NCBI GenBank assembly: GCA_003649715.1
Contig: QMSS01000083.1
Coordinates: forward strand, 1 to 6,252
Length of the DNA: 6,252 nucleotides
Reading direction: 5' to 3'
From: Thermoplasmata archaeon
GTDB taxonomy: Archaea > Thermoplasmatota > E2 > DHVEG-1
Numbering within the stretch: the first letter of the stretch is position 1; each line of letters opens with the position of its first letter. The notes beneath the pieces are model-generated. The model saw only the letters and a list, made by a program, of their open reading frames with translations. It had not been told where the DNA came from and ran no database searches. This document shows positions 5,112 through 6,252 of this stretch, one piece after another. Made by a program: the position numbers and the translations under genes.

Positions 5112-5831
5112 TTGCTTGGGTGGCTCTGGTACTTTGTACTGTTTCTCGGCAGTATGAATATCGTAAGTCACATCCTTTTCGACTTTGCCTTCGAGGCCCG
5201 CCATGTAAGCCATGTATGCCTGGTATGCGAGTTGCTTGGCTTCCGCACCCTCAGCTAAGAACCATGCCCAGTAGATGACTGCCCATACGTAAGTGAGTGG
5301 AAGTGGTATGTCGTCATCCATGTTTAGCTTCGTAGGTTCTTTGAGATATGTGATTTTTATCGTGCTGACTGGGTTGTTGCTGCCGTCGAGTTCCAGTATG
5401 TCGCTGTTCGTGGTGTAAACCTTAAATGTGTTGCCCTCGATAAGCCCATAGAATTTATTGTTTGCCCACGTGAAGCTATCTGGATGCATAAGCGAAGGTA
5501 TCGCATCGGGTGTAAAGATATGTATCGGGTATGTCTTATCACCTGTCTCCACGGTAGCACTCAACACCTGTACGCAATCACTGGGTAACGTAAAAGAAGC
5601 TTCGTTTATCGAGGTGTCATCTTCAAGCGTTATCGCACCCGCTGTCACAGAGAGGTTCGCCCCTGTAAATGAGGCTTCGGCAACAAAGGCTGACCTCAGT
5701 GCCGAGTAATAAAACATTGAAATCGACTGGTATGCTGTGTTCAGTATCTCCGATAGGTGAGTTGGTTCGTTGCGTGCTTCGGGGTCACGTATAAACCGTT
5801 GGAGAATATTTACTGCTTCCTTAAGCTTCAT
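5109..5831 (-). CDS. Head-to-tail adaptor-like protein, second of four related copies
   Basis: The 240-residue product has an N-terminal helical part (3-50; MKLKEAVNILQRF, then ILNTAYQSISMFYYSAL). A beta region follows, with a hairpin around 54-82 ending FTLPSDCVQVLSA (80-92). More strands span 94-165, including TIKITYLKEPTKL (157-169), and a DDDIPLPLTYVW turn (172-183) introduces long final helices (184-216) rich in Ala, Trp and Tyr. A charged C-terminal extension (217-240) ends in Pro/Lys. The strand-turn-helix end aligns with VRFIYLRKPTLLVDDSDEP of the partial first copy, which is the clearest pairwise match among the four. An adaptor or neck-ring protein is the best reading. The start has GGAGGT (5836-5841) four bases before the ATG. 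It overlaps the end of the preceding gene by 11 bases, and its TAG stop is embedded in TAGGAGGT of the next gene. Confidence 0.62.
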   Translation of the reverse strand: MKLKEAVNILQRFIRDPEARNEPTHLSEILNTAYQSISMFYYSALRSAFVAEASFTGANLSVTAGAITLEDDTSINEASFTLPSDCVQVLSATVETGDKTYPIHIFTPDAIPSLMHPDSFTWANNKFYGLIEGNTFKVYTTNSDILELDGSNNPVSTIKITYLKEPTKLNMDDDIPLPLTYVWAVIYWAWFLAEGAEAKQLAYQAYMAYMAGLEGKVEKDVTYDIHTAEKQYKVPEPPKQ

Positions 5832-6252
5832 TTCTACCTCCGTGTTCTTTAATCCACATCCTTGCCACGAGGTTCTGTAACTCCTCCTTATACCCCTGTG
5901 GGTCTAACAACCCAGTGGCCTCGGCAGCATTGATGACTGCCTGTATTTCTATAAGGGGTATAAGGTCGGGTGGCAAGTCAGGTTCATCGCTATCATCCAC
6001 TAAAAGGGTGGGTTTCCTTAGGTAAATAAACCGCACCTTATGGGTGCTGGCATCTTGGGCAAACCCCTCAAGGTGCAGTTTAGTTTCGGTGACCCACCCC
6101 TTGAGGTAGCCACCCCCGATGTAGTTCCAGCGGTACATGTCTTCGATCGACTGGTTACCATGCTCAAATAAGCGGCCAGGTAGCCAATCGACAAATAAGT
6201 CACAATAGTATAATAGGGCGACGGGTCTAAAGTAATCAGAAGGTAAACTCAC
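5821..6252 (-). CDS. Head-to-tail adaptor-like protein, first of four copies, 5' end outside the window
   Basis: The frame is open to the window edge, so only the last 143 codons are seen. The first visible codon is GTG, but it is probably an internal Val. The visible sequence begins VSLPSDYFRPVALLYY, which corresponds to about residue 79 of the 240-aa neighbour, so roughly 80 N-terminal residues are likely missing. Later parts also match: strands with KVRFIYLRKPTLL (72-84), an acidic DDSDEPDLPPD turn (86-96), a hydrophobic helix (97-112) and a final charged helix (120-136). The same order of elements occurs in the three paralogues, which supports a portal-tail adaptor or neck-ring role. The end overlaps the start of the next gene by 11 bases (TAA within ATGAAGCTTAA), and the ribosome binding site of that gene lies within this coding region. 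Confidence 0.58.
   Translation of the reverse strand: MSLPSDYFRPVALLYYCDLFVDWLPGRLFEHGNQSIEDMYRWNYIGGGYLKGWVTETKLHLEGFAQDASTHKVRFIYLRKPTLLVDDSDEPDLPPDLIPLIEIQAVINAAEATGLLDPQGYKEELQNLVARMWIKEHGGRNEA

Noticed and set aside
5357..5560. Second minus-strand frame of 67 codons inside the 240-aa gene (and a similar 61-codon one at 6018-6203)
   Set aside because: Both lie fully inside well-supported adaptor-like genes and lack a ribosome binding site or recognisable protein character.
6250..6252. GTG at the window edge as the true start of the first adaptor-like gene
   Set aside because: The protein would begin at the LPSD strand motif, which lies about 80 residues into the complete copies, so the N-terminus is more likely outside the window.

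Overview
This window looks like part of the structural (late) region of a tailed dsDNA bacteriophage, most likely with a short-tailed (podovirus-like) virion. Nine protein-coding genes, all on the minus strand, fill it almost without gaps. They are separated by 2 to 10 bases or overlap by 1 to 44 bases. Several have strong GGAGG-type ribosome binding sites, which points to a bacterial host, but nothing here names the host. I see no tRNA, rRNA, CRISPR array, insertion sequence, integrase, promoter or terminator. The genes appear to be the middle of one long transcript that enters at the right edge and leaves at the left edge.

Reading in the direction of transcription (from 6252 down to 1), the first block is an adaptor/connector module. 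It holds a 5'-truncated gene (5821-6252), then genes of 240 aa (5109-5831) and 217 aa (4445-5098), and, after one intervening gene, a gene of 203 aa (2987-3598). The four products look like diverged copies of one family. They share a helical N-terminus beginning M-K/T-L/F-K (in the three complete copies), a Pro-containing strand motif of the type LPSD-F/Y, a beta-hairpin region, and a final helical segment preceded by a P or LP turn. This matches the architecture of podoviral head-to-tail adaptor (P22 gp4 / T7 gp11-like) proteins. Between copies three and four lies a 295-aa fibre-like protein (3555-4442). It has three 31-residue repeats, then about four 10-residue repeats of the I-A-x-x-x-I/V kind, then a beta-rich C-terminal domain.

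The second block starts with an 81-aa coiled-coil plus transmembrane protein (2745-2990). It is followed by three genes of 209 aa (2107-2736), 388 aa (932-2098) and 252 aa (174-932). Their order, sizes, Ala/Gln/Leu-rich helical character, coiled coils and Gly/Ala-rich hydrophobic stretches resemble the ejection (internal virion) protein trio that follows the adaptor and tail genes in P22-like and T7-like phages. These assignments rest on architecture and gene order rather than on enzyme motifs.

The most notable local oddity is the end of the 252-aa gene. It stops at a TAG (174-176), but the same frame stays open for the remaining 57 codons to the window edge and encodes Gly/Ala-rich, protein-like sequence resembling what precedes it. 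No other gene start with a clear ribosome binding site is visible there. The real protein is probably longer, interrupted by a nonsense mutation or a sequence error, or made by read-through.
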